Positions 8,355-18,237 of a stretch of DNA of 64,000 nucleotides are shown one piece after another. This stretch comes from Ruminococcus sp. (GTDB taxonomy: Bacteria; Bacillota; Clostridia; Oscillospirales; Ruminococcaceae), in contig JAUNJM010000004.1 of the NCBI GenBank assembly GCA_030533265.1, forward strand, positions 1 through 64,000. Direction: 5' to 3'. The position numbers were made by a program, and so were the translations under genes. Each line of letters starts with the position of its first letter. Positions within the stretch are counted from its first letter, which is position 1. The notes under the pieces were generated by a model. The model was not told the DNA's origin and ran no database searches. It worked only from the letters and a program-made list of their open reading frames with translations.

Positions 8355-9317
8355 TTATAATGAAATATCCTCAAGAATATCATAAAGCTTGTCTTCAAAA
8401 GGCTTTTTCATTGAAAGTGCTTCCTGAATATCAACATCATAGATATGGTCATCTTTAAGACCAACAATTCTGTTACCAATACCCTTTTCAAGCAATTCAA
8501 CAGCATGGTAACCCATAGATGTTGCAATAACTCTGTCACGAACAGTAGGATTTCCACCTCTCTGTACATAACCAAGAACAGAAACTCTTACAACAATACC
8601 TGTAAGAACTTCAAGCTTTTTAGCAATTTCTTCTGTATTCCCAACACCCTCAGCAACTACGATAATAAAGTGTGTCTTACCACTTTCTGAAGCCTTGCGC
8701 ATCTTTGCAGCGATATGATTAAGGTCATAATCTCTTTCAACAGTAATACAAGCGTCTGCACCAACAGCAATAGCAACGTTAATTGCAATATAGCCGGCGT
8801 TTCTACCCATAACCTCAACCATTGAGCATCTGTCATGTGACTGTGTAGTATCACGGATCTTATCTACCATTTCAGTAGCAGTATTCATAGCTGTATCATA
8901 ACCGATAGTATATTCAGTACATGGAATATCGTTATCAATAGTTCCAGGAATACCGATACAAGGGATACCTGCTGCTGATAAATCTGCAGCACCTCTGAAA
9001 GAACCATCTCCACCGATTACAACAATACCGTCAAGACCAAGTTCATCACACTTCTGCTTACCGAGTGCAACTCCCTCCGGTTTTACAAATTCAGGACATC
9101 TTGCTGTATAAAGACAAGTACCACCACGCTGAATAATGCCTGATACAGTTCTTGCTGTCATTTCAATATAATCACCATTAAGAAGTCCGTTGTATCCTCT
9201 TCTGATACCAATGACCTCCATACCTTTATTAAGAGCTGCCCTTGTCACTGAACGAACTGCAGCGTTCATTCCCGGAGCATCTCCTCCGCTTGTCAAAACA
9301 CCAATTCTCTTAGCCAT
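8355..9317 (-). CDS. pfkA: ATP-dependent 6-phosphofructokinase
   Basis: Committed step of glycolysis, phosphorylating fructose-6-phosphate. Motifs in order: ATP loop GVLTSGGDAPGMN, GGDGSFRGA, the catalytic loop GTIDNDIPCTEY with its Asp base, and the sugar-phosphate-binding VEVMGRNAGYIA. Start placed at MAKRIGV (9317) because TGGAGG lies 8 nt upstream; this gives 320 residues, the usual bacterial length. Transcribed from its own promoter at 9370-9398. Confidence 0.97.
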   Translation of the reverse strand: MAKRIGVLTSGGDAPGMNAAVRSVTRAALNKGMEVIGIRRGYNGLLNGDYIEMTARTVSGIIQRGGTCLYTARCPEFVKPEGVALGKQKCDELGLDGIVVIGGDGSFRGAADLSAAGIPCIGIPGTIDNDIPCTEYTIGYDTAMNTATEMVDKIRDTTQSHDRCSMVEVMGRNAGYIAINVAIAVGADACITVERDYDLNHIAAKMRKASESGKTHFIIVVAEGVGNTEEIAKKLEVLTGIVVRVSVLGYVQRGGNPTVRDRVIATSMGYHAVELLEKGIGNRIVGLKDDHIYDVDIQEALSMKKPFEDKLYDILEDISL

Positions 9318-9369
9318 TATCTTTTCCTCCATATATTAAAGCATAAAACAATATTTAATCAACTAAATA

Positions 9370-9398
9370 ATAATATCACAATAAGAATTTATTGTCAA
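9370..9398 (-). promoter_or_regulatory. Sigma-A promoter of pfkA
   Basis: Minus strand TTGACA (9393-9398), 17-bp spacer, TATTAT (9370-9375), ending about 50 nt before the start codon. Confidence 0.75.
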
Positions 9399-9444
9399 GG
9401 ATTTAACGAATTTTTCATACACTTTTAAACGTTTTAGTTACTTT

Positions 9445-11247
9445 TTACTCAACAACAGTATCTGAACCTTCTTCAATATCAACAATTTGCACACTATCCT
9501 GAACAATCTCTGAATCATTCAGAGATTCAGCAACTGATTCAGGCTGAGTAGTAGTCGTCATATGAGCGCCTGCTGAAATGGAAACAGTAACAACCTGACC
9601 ATTTTTAACGTTCACGCTCTCACCCGGTGCAGGAACGGTTGACGCAACATAATTCTTCATAACAGTTGATGATGGAACATTTTCAGTAATATATCTTATT
9701 TCCAAAGAATCGAGAATATCCAGATACTCCTTTTTACTATACCCCGAATAGGATGGCACAGGTACATATTCACTTCCCTTGCTGACCTTGAGAACAAGTT
9801 CAGTTTTCAGTTTCGGATCATAATCACTTCCTGCAGGAATACTCTGCTCTGTTATAATACCTTTCGGAATCTCATCAGAATAGAAATAATCTGCCCTTAT
9901 CACAAAATCTTCAGAAAGATTGTTAACAGCAGTATCATATCTCATGTCTATAACATAAGGCATTATAGAACCATAACCATAAGGCGACTCCTGTTTTGCT
10001 GTAGTTGTTGTCTGAATAGTCTTTGAAGATTCTTCAAGGCTGCTCTCCTCAACCGAACTTGCATCATCGAGTATAGAACTACTTTTGTCTTCAGGTGGTG
10101 AAAGCAATTTATAAACAAGAAAAACTCCTAGCACTATAATAAGCGACAGAATTATTATACCCGTAACAAGTGCTGCTACATTCATCTGTCTATTCTTTTT
10201 TTGGTTAACAATTCTCTCATTATTGTTATTTTTCTCAGATCGCTGAATCGGAATAGTCTGAGTTGCACCTTTCTGATGCTCCACCTGTTCCCGTTGCTCA
10301 AACAATGCAGACACAAGCTCTGTTATTGTCTGAATACGCTCATTTCCTCTTACACGCATAGTTTTTGCAAGAACCTTTGAAACATGAGCAGGGATTCTTG
10401 GATTTACTCTTATTGCATCAGGCATAGTATCATTTTTAGTTCTTGTCTGGGCATCAAGTGGTACAATTCCTGTAAGAATACGGTATGTAACTGCTGCTAT
10501 AGCATAAACATCAGTCCATGTGCCCTGCCATTCAAGACAGGAATACTGTTCAGGAGCAGTATAACCCGAATAAAACTCTGTTGAAAGACCGGTATTAGCC
10601 GTTCTGATAGAGCTTATCGAAAAGCCGGTCAGTTTCAATTCACCGTCAGTAGTGACAATAATATTCTCAGGAGAGATACCTCTGTGGATAACACCTGCAT
10701 TGTGGATAATGCTGAGCGTTGTAAACAACGGCATAAACAGCTTTTTGACCTGCTCCCAAGTAAGGAAACCCTTGTTTGACTGTAAAAACTTTTTGAGTGA
10801 AACTCCCTCAACATAGTCAAGCACAACATAGGTTGTATTATTAGCATAGAAAATATCCTCAGGCGTAACGATATGATCAAGGTTTCTCATTCTTGAAAGC
10901 ACCTTGTACATATCAATAAACTCAGACATAAAAGTTTTATACTTTGCAAGACAGTCCGAATCAACAATGATATTATTAGTACCTTTTTCTCTTTCGCAAA
11001 GAGTATCAGGCATATACTCACGGACAACAACCTTTGCCTTTGCAACGGTATCATAGCATATATAGGAAGCACCCTCACCATTATATGACAGCATTTTTCC
11101 GACAATATAACGGTTATCGAGAACAGTTTTGGGAGCAAGATATGACTGAAGGTAAGGAACGTTATCTGTATAGTTGCAATAGTGACATACGCCATTTGCA
11201 TCCAGCTCGTTCATACAACCCATGCACAAATGCTTATCCAGATCCAT
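9445..11247 (-). CDS. PASTA-domain membrane protein with a degenerate Ser/Thr kinase domain and N-terminal zinc ribbon
   Basis: Architecture of a PrkC/PknB-like receptor kinase: four-cysteine zinc ribbon at the N terminus (CMGC ... CHYC), a Hanks-type kinase fold at about residues 45-320, one membrane helix near 360-383, then two extracellular PASTA repeats (about 425-560) that in the family bind peptidoglycan fragments. The catalytic residues are missing: the ATP-anchoring Lys is Arg in VVVREYMP, the HRD loop reads HRGISPENI, and the DFG motif reads LTGFS. The APE-like YTAPEQY is kept. It is therefore best read as a pseudokinase, perhaps a sensor or scaffold. Start chosen at MDLDKH (11247), 6 nt after AGGAGG; the ATG two codons earlier abuts that site. 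A Ser/Glu/Thr-rich linker follows the helix. Confidence 0.88.
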   Translation of the reverse strand: MDLDKHLCMGCMNELDANGVCHYCNYTDNVPYLQSYLAPKTVLDNRYIVGKMLSYNGEGASYICYDTVAKAKVVVREYMPDTLCEREKGTNNIIVDSDCLAKYKTFMSEFIDMYKVLSRMRNLDHIVTPEDIFYANNTTYVVLDYVEGVSLKKFLQSNKGFLTWEQVKKLFMPLFTTLSIIHNAGVIHRGISPENIIVTTDGELKLTGFSISSIRTANTGLSTEFYSGYTAPEQYSCLEWQGTWTDVYAIAAVTYRILTGIVPLDAQTRTKNDTMPDAIRVNPRIPAHVSKVLAKTMRVRGNERIQTITELVSALFEQREQVEHQKGATQTIPIQRSEKNNNNERIVNQKKNRQMNVAALVTGIIILSLIIVLGVFLVYKLLSPPEDKSSSILDDASSVEESSLEESSKTIQTTTTAKQESPYGYGSIMPYVIDMRYDTAVNNLSEDFVIRADYFYSDEIPKGIITEQSIPAGSDYDPKLKTELVLKVSKGSEYVPVPSYSGYSKKEYLDILDSLEIRYITENVPSSTVMKNYVASTVPAPGESVNVKNGQVVTVSISAGAHMTTTTQPESVAESLNDSEIVQDSVQIVDIEEGSDTVVE

Positions 11248-11362
11248 GCTCATCCTCCTAACGTGTAATTTTCAATTCATGATAGCAATTTATTTTAGTC
11301 AAGTCAAATTCCTGATACAAACTGCATCTTTTCCGAAACAATTTGTATTTCTTATGTAACAT

Positions 11363-12160
11363 TTACATATTTTCAGGGTAAACTAACTCAGATGAATAGT
11401 AAAGGAACTTGTCTTCATCATCAAAAACAGCATAAACGATAACCTGCTGTGCATCACCGTTATCGGTTTTATAATAATACTTGTACATATATGAAGTATT
11501 ATCTTTATTATATGTTATTTTATAAGGATCGCAATCAATTTCTTCCGTTACGGTATTATATTTAGCACCTTTATCGAACTTATCAAGGCTGATGTTCTTA
11601 TCCTTTTCATAACCTCTGAGGTCATCCTCAACCGTTTTGAAATCGGTATATACAACGTTCTTGATTTTTTCGTTCTTGTCAATATTTATAGTCACAGTCC
11701 ATTCAGGATAAGTTATATTGTTTATTTCAATCTCATCCTCAGACTCATATATATAATCAAATGAAAGTGCCGTATTCACTCCCCTGAACGCAGACTCGTC
11801 CTTAAGGTGAACTTCAATATCCTTTTCAGCAACAGAAACAGATCTGCCAATGTATTCTTTGAATTCCTGTGCTGTTTTATTACCCTTATCACCTGAAATA
11901 TGTGAAATAAGCACTAAAAGCAATACCAGTATCAGAATCACCAGAACTCCTGCCAGAATCACTTTAATTCTGTTTTCATTCAATTTAATACGCATAAGAC
12001 CTTTTTTACCATCAACGGTTTTAAGATCAGATTTTCTTTTTTTATTTGCAAATCTTTTAATGTCAAACTTTTTTCTCTTTGGCTCTTTGAGTGCAATTCC
12101 GCAATTACGGCAGACTGCATCATTTTCACCAACTGTTTTTCTGCACTTAGGACATTCCAT
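11363..12160 (-). CDS. Zinc-ribbon membrane-anchored protein, function unknown
   Basis: A 265-residue protein beginning MECPKCRKTV with a second pair CRNCG (a four-Cys zinc ribbon), a strongly basic linker, one transmembrane helix at about residues 65-88, and an extracytoplasmic domain of about 175 residues rich in charged and aromatic residues. Start at 12160 is favoured by GGAG 8-9 nt upstream; the earlier ATG overlaps that site. It lies 115 bp upstream of the PASTA pseudokinase on the same strand and both begin with a zinc ribbon, which hints at a shared pathway. A perfect promoter precedes it. I do not recognise the extracellular domain. Confidence 0.8.
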   Translation of the reverse strand: MECPKCRKTVGENDAVCRNCGIALKEPKRKKFDIKRFANKKRKSDLKTVDGKKGLMRIKLNENRIKVILAGVLVILILVLLLVLISHISGDKGNKTAQEFKEYIGRSVSVAEKDIEVHLKDESAFRGVNTALSFDYIYESEDEIEINNITYPEWTVTINIDKNEKIKNVVYTDFKTVEDDLRGYEKDKNISLDKFDKGAKYNTVTEEIDCDPYKITYNKDNTSYMYKYYYKTDNGDAQQVIVYAVFDDEDKFLYYSSELVYPENM

Positions 12161-12206
12161 TCCAAGCATCTCCTTAACAACTCAGTTTTCGACATAACTA
12201 CATAAA

Positions 12207-12235
12207 ATTATACCATACTAAAAAACGAATGTCAA
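12207..12235 (-). promoter_or_regulatory. Sigma-A promoter of the zinc-ribbon/pseudokinase pair
   Basis: Minus strand TTGACA (12230-12235), 17-bp spacer, TATAAT (12207-12212): full consensus, about 47 nt before the start. No separate promoter was evident for the pseudokinase gene in the 115-bp gap at 11248-11362. Confidence 0.85.
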
Positions 12236-12257
12236 ATCTGAAAAGGAATCACGCTTC

Positions 12258-13751
12258 ATGAAAAAGCTATTCAAGTTTTATCTCGGAAGAATCATATCAA
12301 GCGGACTGTTTTTAGCAGTTCAGCTATTTATAATAGTCGGGTGTTGCTGTTACCTCTGCCTCCATTGGCATTGGGTAAAAATAATTGCAGATATAATCGC
12401 ACTCATACTTGCACTCAGAATTGCAGTACAAAAATGCAATATTCCCTGCCGTATCGGCTGGATAATCGGAGTTCTTTTCCTTCCGTTTTTGTTCATACCA
12501 ATGTATCTGCTGTATGGCAGAGGATCAGCACTAAAAAAAATCAATCACTACCTCAAGGACAATCCAATGCCTTTAAATCGTGCTGATACTGTCGTTGCAC
12601 CATGTGAAATTCTCAAACAGTTCCATGGGCTGAACAATGTCAGTAGTTTTCCTTTTTATAACGGCAATGCTCAGTATTATGCAACAGGTGAAGACTTTTT
12701 TGAAGCAATGAAATATGCTCTTTCCAAAGCTGAAAAGTATATTTTTCTTGAATTTTTCATCATAAACTTCGGTACAATGTGGGAACAGACGCTTGAAATA
12801 CTTGAAAGTAAAGCAAAACAAGGCGTCAGCATATATATTCTTTATGATGATATGGGCACTATTGCCCTGCTGCCACCTGATTTTTGCAAGCAGATGAAAG
12901 ACAAAGGAATAAACGCCAAGATTTTCAATTTCTTTGACGGCAGAATAACTGCGGGTATCAACTACCGTGATCATCGTAAGATAGTCGTAGTTGATGGTAA
13001 AATCGCTCTTACCGGTGGTGCAAACATCGCAGACGAATATATAAATCTGATCTCTCCATACGGTTACTGGAAAGACTCCGCAATAAAGCTCACAGGTAAC
13101 AGCGTAAACACGTTTTCGGCAATGTTTATACAGATGTGGAACATGAGCGGTCACAAGCTTGAATACTCCGACTTTTTGCAATACACCGAAAGTTCAGACC
13201 GCTACGATTCAATCGTTCTGCCATTCGGTGACTATCCAATGTGCAAGCTGGGATTCACCGAAAGAGCCTTTTTGAACATGATAAACAATGCCAAACGTGA
13301 AGTATACATCACAACCCCCTATCTTGTTCTTGACAGCAAACTTTTGTCAGCTCTATGCCTTGCAAAAGAAAACGGAATCACAGTGAGAATTTTTACTCCT
13401 GAAATTCCCGATAAAAAATACGTTCACATTGTCACAAGGGCTAACTACCCCACACTTCTCAGAGGTGGTGTCGAGATATACGAATACTCAGGCTTCATTC
13501 ACTCAAAGTCGATACTCTGTGACGATGAGCTTGCTTATGTCGGTTCTGCAAATCTCGATTACAGAAGTCTTTATATCCACTTTGAAAGTGGTGTGTTGAT
13601 GTATAAAACCGATTCAGTAGCGCAGCTTTCCAAAGATTTCAGAAATCTTTTTCAAGTCAGCAAAAAAATCAGCCCTAATGACCCGAAAATCATTAAGGCT
13701 GATAAAAATATTTTTTACAGATTTCTAAGAATTTTCTCAGGGCTTCTTTAA
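12258..13751 (+). CDS. cls: Cardiolipin synthase (phospholipase D superfamily)
   Basis: Membrane enzyme joining two phosphatidylglycerols to cardiolipin. Two N-terminal hydrophobic helices (residues about 8-60) precede two HKD motifs: DHRKIVVVDGKIALTGG near residue 236 and HSKSILCDDELAYVGSANLDYRS near residue 415, the paired catalytic sites of the superfamily. Length 497 matches ClsA/YwnE. ATG at 12258 follows AAAAGGAAT. Its stop overlaps the stop of the convergent topoisomerase gene by 3-4 bases, with no terminator between them. Confidence 0.93.
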   Translation: MKKLFKFYLGRIISSGLFLAVQLFIIVGCCCYLCLHWHWVKIIADIIALILALRIAVQKCNIPCRIGWIIGVLFLPFLFIPMYLLYGRGSALKKINHYLKDNPMPLNRADTVVAPCEILKQFHGLNNVSSFPFYNGNAQYYATGEDFFEAMKYALSKAEKYIFLEFFIINFGTMWEQTLEILESKAKQGVSIYILYDDMGTIALLPPDFCKQMKDKGINAKIFNFFDGRITAGINYRDHRKIVVVDGKIALTGGANIADEYINLISPYGYWKDSAIKLTGNSVNTFSAMFIQMWNMSGHKLEYSDFLQYTESSDRYDSIVLPFGDYPMCKLGFTERAFLNMINNAKREVYITTPYLVLDSKLLSALCLAKENGITVRIFTPEIPDKKYVHIVTRANYPTLLRGGVEIYEYSGFIHSKSILCDDELAYVGSANLDYRSLYIHFESGVLMYKTDSVAQLSKDFRNLFQVSKKISPNDPKIIKADKNIFYRFLRIFSGLL

Positions 13752-15988
13752 AGCGTCATCTGGTCGGGATCAGGAATATCCTTTGCAAAACATCCTGCAA
13801 CAGGTATTGATTTGCTACGATATTTGCTAAGGCTCTCAGCCGTCTGCTCGTCAACTACAAAAGCCTTTTCGACTGTTGACTTTGCCTTGAGCGTCATAAC
13901 CTGAACACCAATAGTATCTCTTGTAGCCTTTGGCATAAGCAGTGCCGTATCAAAAATCATAGCCCTGCCGTTTGTTGTTCTCAGCATTATAAGAGCGTTT
14001 TCTTCAATGCTGAAAACTGCAATAAGCTTTGATTTTGCCGAATAAGCATTTGAAAGCTTTTTCCGGTTGGTCTTTGTTTCATAAGCCTTCAAAGGTACTT
14101 TTGCGACCTTGCCGTTTTCATATACAAATATGATATATCCCGAATAATCAAGCGTTGTCACAAGTGATGATACGTTCTCACCGTCCTCAAACGAAAGCTT
14201 TACAGGAACATAATCGCCCAGATCACTTGCCTTTGTGTTCTCAAACTGCGATGTCTTTGCCTTATATACCGTAGCCTTGTCTGTAAAGAACAATAGCTCC
14301 GTCCTGTTTGTAGCATCAGTTTCCATTGAGATAAAGTCGCCCTCTTTGAGCTTTTGTTCACTTGCCATTCTAAGCGACTGCGGAATTATCTTCTTAAAAT
14401 AACCACTGTCAGACAAGAACAGTCTGCACTGATAATCAGGGACCTCCTCTGTCTCCTCAACTTCTTCAATATCCGTTTTATAGAAGAACTGTGTCTTTCT
14501 CGGCTGACCATATTTTTTGATAACATCTTTAAGCTCACCGATGATTATATTTTTTATCTTTCGGTTGCTGTCGAGAGTGTCCATAAGTTCAGCGATTTCT
14601 TTTTCAAGATCTTCAGTTTCGGCAATTCGGTTAAGAATATATTCCCTGTTGAGGTGACGGAGCTTTATCTCTGCAACATATTCAGCCTGCACCTCATCAA
14701 TACCAAATCCTATCATAAGATTTGGTATAACCTCGGACTCCTCCTCTGTTTCACGGACAATTCTTATAGCCTTGTCTATATCAAGCAGAATTTTCCCCAA
14801 ACCTTTGAGCAAATGAAGTTTTGCTTTTTTCTTATCAAGGTCAAAAACAATTCGTCTTTTAACGCAATCCATACGGAAAGTAGTCCATTCCCGCAGAATA
14901 TCATAAACACCCATAACCTTCGGATAGCCATGAACAAGAATATTGAAATTGCAGGAATAGTTATCCTGCAACGGAGTAAGCTTATACAGCTTTTGCATAA
15001 GCTTGTCAGGGTCAACTCCCCTTTTCAGATCAATAGCAACAGTAAGGCCTGTTTTGTCCGTTTCATCACGAATATACTGTATTTCTCTTATCTTGCCTGC
15101 CTTAACAAGTGCAATTATCTTTTCGATTATCGCTTCAACAGTCGTAGTGGCAGGTATCTCGGTTATTTCAAGACAGTTTGCCTTTTTGTCGTAAGAATAC
15201 TTTGCCCTTAGCTTGACAGAACCCTTACCGGTACGATATATCTTATCAAGCTCTTCCTCATCATAAAGTGCAAATGCTCCACCTGGAAAATCAGGACCTT
15301 TCAGCGTTTCAAGAACATTATGCTCCGGATTTCTGATAAGCGCAATAGTCGTTTCGCAGACTTCTGATAAATTAAATGAGCATACTGATGATGCCATTGA
15401 AACACCAATGCCGACATTTGAATTTACAAGTATTGATGGGAATGTTGCAGGCAGAAGCGTCGGCTCCTGCATTGTATTATCATAGTTCGGAACAAAGTCT
15501 ACTGTGTTCTTATCAATGTCACGAAAAAGCTCATTGCATATCGGCTCAAGCTTTGCCTCGGTGTAACGTGAAGCAGCATAAGACATATCTCTTGAATATG
15601 CCTTACCAAAGTTACCCTTTGATTCAATGTACGGATGCAGCAGTGATTCGTTACCTCTTGCAAGACGTACCATTGTTTCATATATTGCAGCATCACCATG
15701 AGGATTAAGACGCATAGTCTGTCCTACAATGTTTGCAGACTTTGTCTTTGCACCATTCTGCAATCCCATTTTGTACATAGTATAAAGCAGTTTTCTGTGT
15801 GACGGCTTGAATCCGTCAATCTCAGGGAACGCTCTTGACACAATTACACTCATGGCATAAGGCATATAGTTTTTTTCAAGGGTCATTGTTATCCTCTCTT
15901 CAACTACATTCCCTGCGCCCTCAATATATGCATTCACCTCAGGCTCTGCCTTTTTCTTTTTTGTTTCATCTGACTTTCTCTTAGCCAT
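13748..15988 (-). CDS. parC: DNA topoisomerase IV subunit A (ParC/GyrA family)
   Basis: DNA breakage-reunion subunit of a type IIA topoisomerase. The N-terminal Lys-rich tail is followed by the conserved start DGFKPSHRKLLYTM, the winged-helix stretch with NPHGDAAIYETMVRLA, and the active-site arginine-tyrosine pair in SYAASRYTEAKL (Tyr about 142). The C-terminal region is short and lacks a GyrA box, and at 746 residues it is smaller than GyrA, so topoisomerase IV is favoured over gyrase. It lies 119 bp downstream of parE on the same strand. Confidence 0.9.
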   Translation of the reverse strand: MAKRKSDETKKKKAEPEVNAYIEGAGNVVEERITMTLEKNYMPYAMSVIVSRAFPEIDGFKPSHRKLLYTMYKMGLQNGAKTKSANIVGQTMRLNPHGDAAIYETMVRLARGNESLLHPYIESKGNFGKAYSRDMSYAASRYTEAKLEPICNELFRDIDKNTVDFVPNYDNTMQEPTLLPATFPSILVNSNVGIGVSMASSVCSFNLSEVCETTIALIRNPEHNVLETLKGPDFPGGAFALYDEEELDKIYRTGKGSVKLRAKYSYDKKANCLEITEIPATTTVEAIIEKIIALVKAGKIREIQYIRDETDKTGLTVAIDLKRGVDPDKLMQKLYKLTPLQDNYSCNFNILVHGYPKVMGVYDILREWTTFRMDCVKRRIVFDLDKKKAKLHLLKGLGKILLDIDKAIRIVRETEEESEVIPNLMIGFGIDEVQAEYVAEIKLRHLNREYILNRIAETEDLEKEIAELMDTLDSNRKIKNIIIGELKDVIKKYGQPRKTQFFYKTDIEEVEETEEVPDYQCRLFLSDSGYFKKIIPQSLRMASEQKLKEGDFISMETDATNRTELLFFTDKATVYKAKTSQFENTKASDLGDYVPVKLSFEDGENVSSLVTTLDYSGYIIFVYENGKVAKVPLKAYETKTNRKKLSNAYSAKSKLIAVFSIEENALIMLRTTNGRAMIFDTALLMPKATRDTIGVQVMTLKAKSTVEKAFVVDEQTAESLSKYRSKSIPVAGCFAKDIPDPDQMTL

Positions 15989-16121
15989 CTGTATATTCTC
16001 TCCTTGTATTAGTTAAACCAGATCTGTATCTGCTATATCCTGTCTGCTTATCATTCAGTAAACCCTTTTCTTAACGTATTCACAGCAAGTAATCAATACA
16101 CAACACATAACAAAAAAACAA

Positions 16122-18107
16122 TTATGATATATCAGCCATTTCGATATAATCTATACCGTTATTTGATATAAACTCTTTTCTTGCCTGCAAATTTTCACCC
16201 AGGAGCATATCAAACATCCAGGACGTCTGCTCAATATCATCGGCTGTTATTTTTATAAGTCGTCTTGTTTCAGGATTCATGGTAGTAAGAGCCATCATGT
16301 CAGCCTCATTTTCACCAAGGCCTTTTGAACGCTGGATCGTGCACTTTTTATCACCGATCATGCCCATAATCTTGACTTTTTCAGCCTCGTCATAAGCAAA
16401 ATAGGTCTTATCTTTTGTGGTAATCTCAAACAACGGTGACTCAGCAATATAGACATATCCCTCATCAATGAGAGTAGGAGTAAGCCTGTAGAGCATTGTT
16501 AGAATAAGTGTGCGTATCTGAAAACCGTCAACGTCAGCATCAGTACAGATAACAACCTTGTTCCACTTTAAGTTATCGAGATTGAACATAGAAAGATCTT
16601 TGTTGGATTTGGTCTTGACCTCTACTCCACAGCCAAGCACCTTTATAATATCTGTGATTATCTCATTTTTAAAAATTTTGTCATAATCAGCTTTAAGGCA
16701 GTTCAGAATCTTACCTCTTACAGGAATAACAGCCTGGAACTCAGCATCTCTTGCCATTTTAACAGAACCAAGAGCCGAATCACCCTCCACTATATAAAGC
16801 TCACGCTGTGAAATATCCTTTGAACGGCAATCAACGAACTTCTGCACCTGATTAGACAAATCAATAGTTCCTGCAAGCTTTTTCTTTATGTTAAGACGTG
16901 ACTTCTCAGCACTTTCACGGCTTCTCTTGTTGACAAGCACCTGCTCAGCAATCTTAACAGCCTCATCAGGATTTTCAATAAAGTATATCTCAATTTCTTT
17001 TTTAAGGAAATCCGTCATGCAGTCTTTTATAAATTTGTTTGTAATAGCCTTTTTGGTCTGGTTTGCATACGAAGTCTGAGTAGAGAACGAGCTTGAAACA
17101 AGTACAAGGCACTCCTCAACGTCAGCAAAAGAGATCTGCTTTTCATTTTTAAGATATTTGTTATTATTTTTCAGATAATTATGAATCTGGTTGACAAAAG
17201 CAAGCTTAACTGCATCCTCAGGTGAACCACCATGCTCAAGATAGCTTGAGTTGTGGAAATATTCAAGCAACTTGACCTGATTTGAAAATGTGAACGCTAC
17301 AGACAATTTTACTTTATAATCGTCCTTGTCCTCACGGTCACGACCTTTTCTCTCAGCAGTGTAATACTGAATTGATGTAAGCGTCTTATCTCCTGCAATT
17401 TCGGCAACATAGTCGGCAATACCGTTCTCATAAAGAAAAGTTGTTTCCTCAAACGAATTATTTTCACGCTGGCATCTGAAAACGAATTCCACGTTCGGAT
17501 TGACAACTGCCTGCTTTTTCAGCACATCTTCAAAATACTCACGTTCAATATTGATCTCAGTAAAAACGTCAAGGTCAGGCTTCCAGTGAGTCCTTGTACC
17601 TGTTTTCTTTCTGTTACTTTCTTCCTTCTGAAGTCCACCTACATTCTTTCCTTTTTCAAAGTGCAGATTATACTTATATCCGTCACGGTACACCTCAACA
17701 TCCATATACTCGGATGCATACTGCGTTGCACAAGCACCAAGTCCGTTGAGTCCCAGCGAATACTCATAGTTTTCACCACTGTTGTTATTATATTTACCAC
17801 CTGCATACAGTTCACAGTATACAAGCTCCCAGTTATAACATTTCTCTGTGCTGTTATAATCAACAGGACAGCCACGTCCGAAGTCCTCTACTTCGATACT
17901 GTTATCGTTATATCTTGTAACGATTATCTTAGCACCGTTGCCATCTCTTGCTTCATCAATAGAGTTTGACAAAATTTCAAAAACCGAGTGCTTACAACCC
18001 TCAAGACCGTCAGAACCAAATATAACAGCAGGACGTTTTCTTACTCTGTCCTCACCTTTAAGCGATGTTATAGCTTCATTTCCATAATCATTTTTCTTTT
18101 TTGGCAT
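16122..18107 (-). CDS. parE: DNA topoisomerase IV subunit B (ParE/GyrB family)
   Basis: ATPase subunit partner of the downstream parC. GHKL ATP site: ILSNSIDEARDG (Mg-binding Asn) and VEDFGRGCPVD; later the TOPRIM acidic motifs YIVEGDSALGSVKMARD and CTDADVDGFQIRTL; then the C-terminal QRSKGLGENE. Start placed at MPKKKNDYG (18107) with AGAGG upstream; the longer frame to 18158 is excluded because it begins upstream of the -10 box at 18150-18155. The 661 residues match the family. Confidence 0.92.
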   Translation of the reverse strand: MPKKKNDYGNEAITSLKGEDRVRKRPAVIFGSDGLEGCKHSVFEILSNSIDEARDGNGAKIIVTRYNDNSIEVEDFGRGCPVDYNSTEKCYNWELVYCELYAGGKYNNNSGENYEYSLGLNGLGACATQYASEYMDVEVYRDGYKYNLHFEKGKNVGGLQKEESNRKKTGTRTHWKPDLDVFTEINIEREYFEDVLKKQAVVNPNVEFVFRCQRENNSFEETTFLYENGIADYVAEIAGDKTLTSIQYYTAERKGRDREDKDDYKVKLSVAFTFSNQVKLLEYFHNSSYLEHGGSPEDAVKLAFVNQIHNYLKNNNKYLKNEKQISFADVEECLVLVSSSFSTQTSYANQTKKAITNKFIKDCMTDFLKKEIEIYFIENPDEAVKIAEQVLVNKRSRESAEKSRLNIKKKLAGTIDLSNQVQKFVDCRSKDISQRELYIVEGDSALGSVKMARDAEFQAVIPVRGKILNCLKADYDKIFKNEIITDIIKVLGCGVEVKTKSNKDLSMFNLDNLKWNKVVICTDADVDGFQIRTLILTMLYRLTPTLIDEGYVYIAESPLFEITTKDKTYFAYDEAEKVKIMGMIGDKKCTIQRSKGLGENEADMMALTTMNPETRRLIKITADDIEQTSWMFDMLLGENLQARKEFISNNGIDYIEMADIS

Positions 18108-18149
18108 ATATAAAAACCTCTCACCATTAAAATTTCGCATACCAATTTT

Positions 18150-18178
18150 ATTATACACATTTCCAATGTTTTTGTAAA
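18150..18178 (-). promoter_or_regulatory. Sigma-A promoter of parE-parC
   Basis: Minus strand TTTACA (18173-18178), 17-bp spacer, TATAAT (18150-18155), about 43 nt before the MPKKK start. It decides against the longer open frame. Confidence 0.75.
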
Positions 18179-18187
18179 TACCATATC

Positions 18188-18222
18188 ACAAAAAAAGTGT
18201 ACCCGAAACCACGGATACACTT
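18188..18222 (-). terminator. Terminator after the small 64-residue gene
   Basis: Minus strand AAGTGTA-CCG pairs with CGG-TACACTT, followed by a run of T. Insulates the small gene from parE. Confidence 0.8.
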
Positions 18223-18237
18223 AAACATCAACAAATG

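Noticed and set aside
14354..15211. 285-codon open frame opposite parC
   Set aside because: Antisense to a well-conserved topoisomerase gene, Phe/Ile/Leu-rich with no sensible start signal; a shadow frame.
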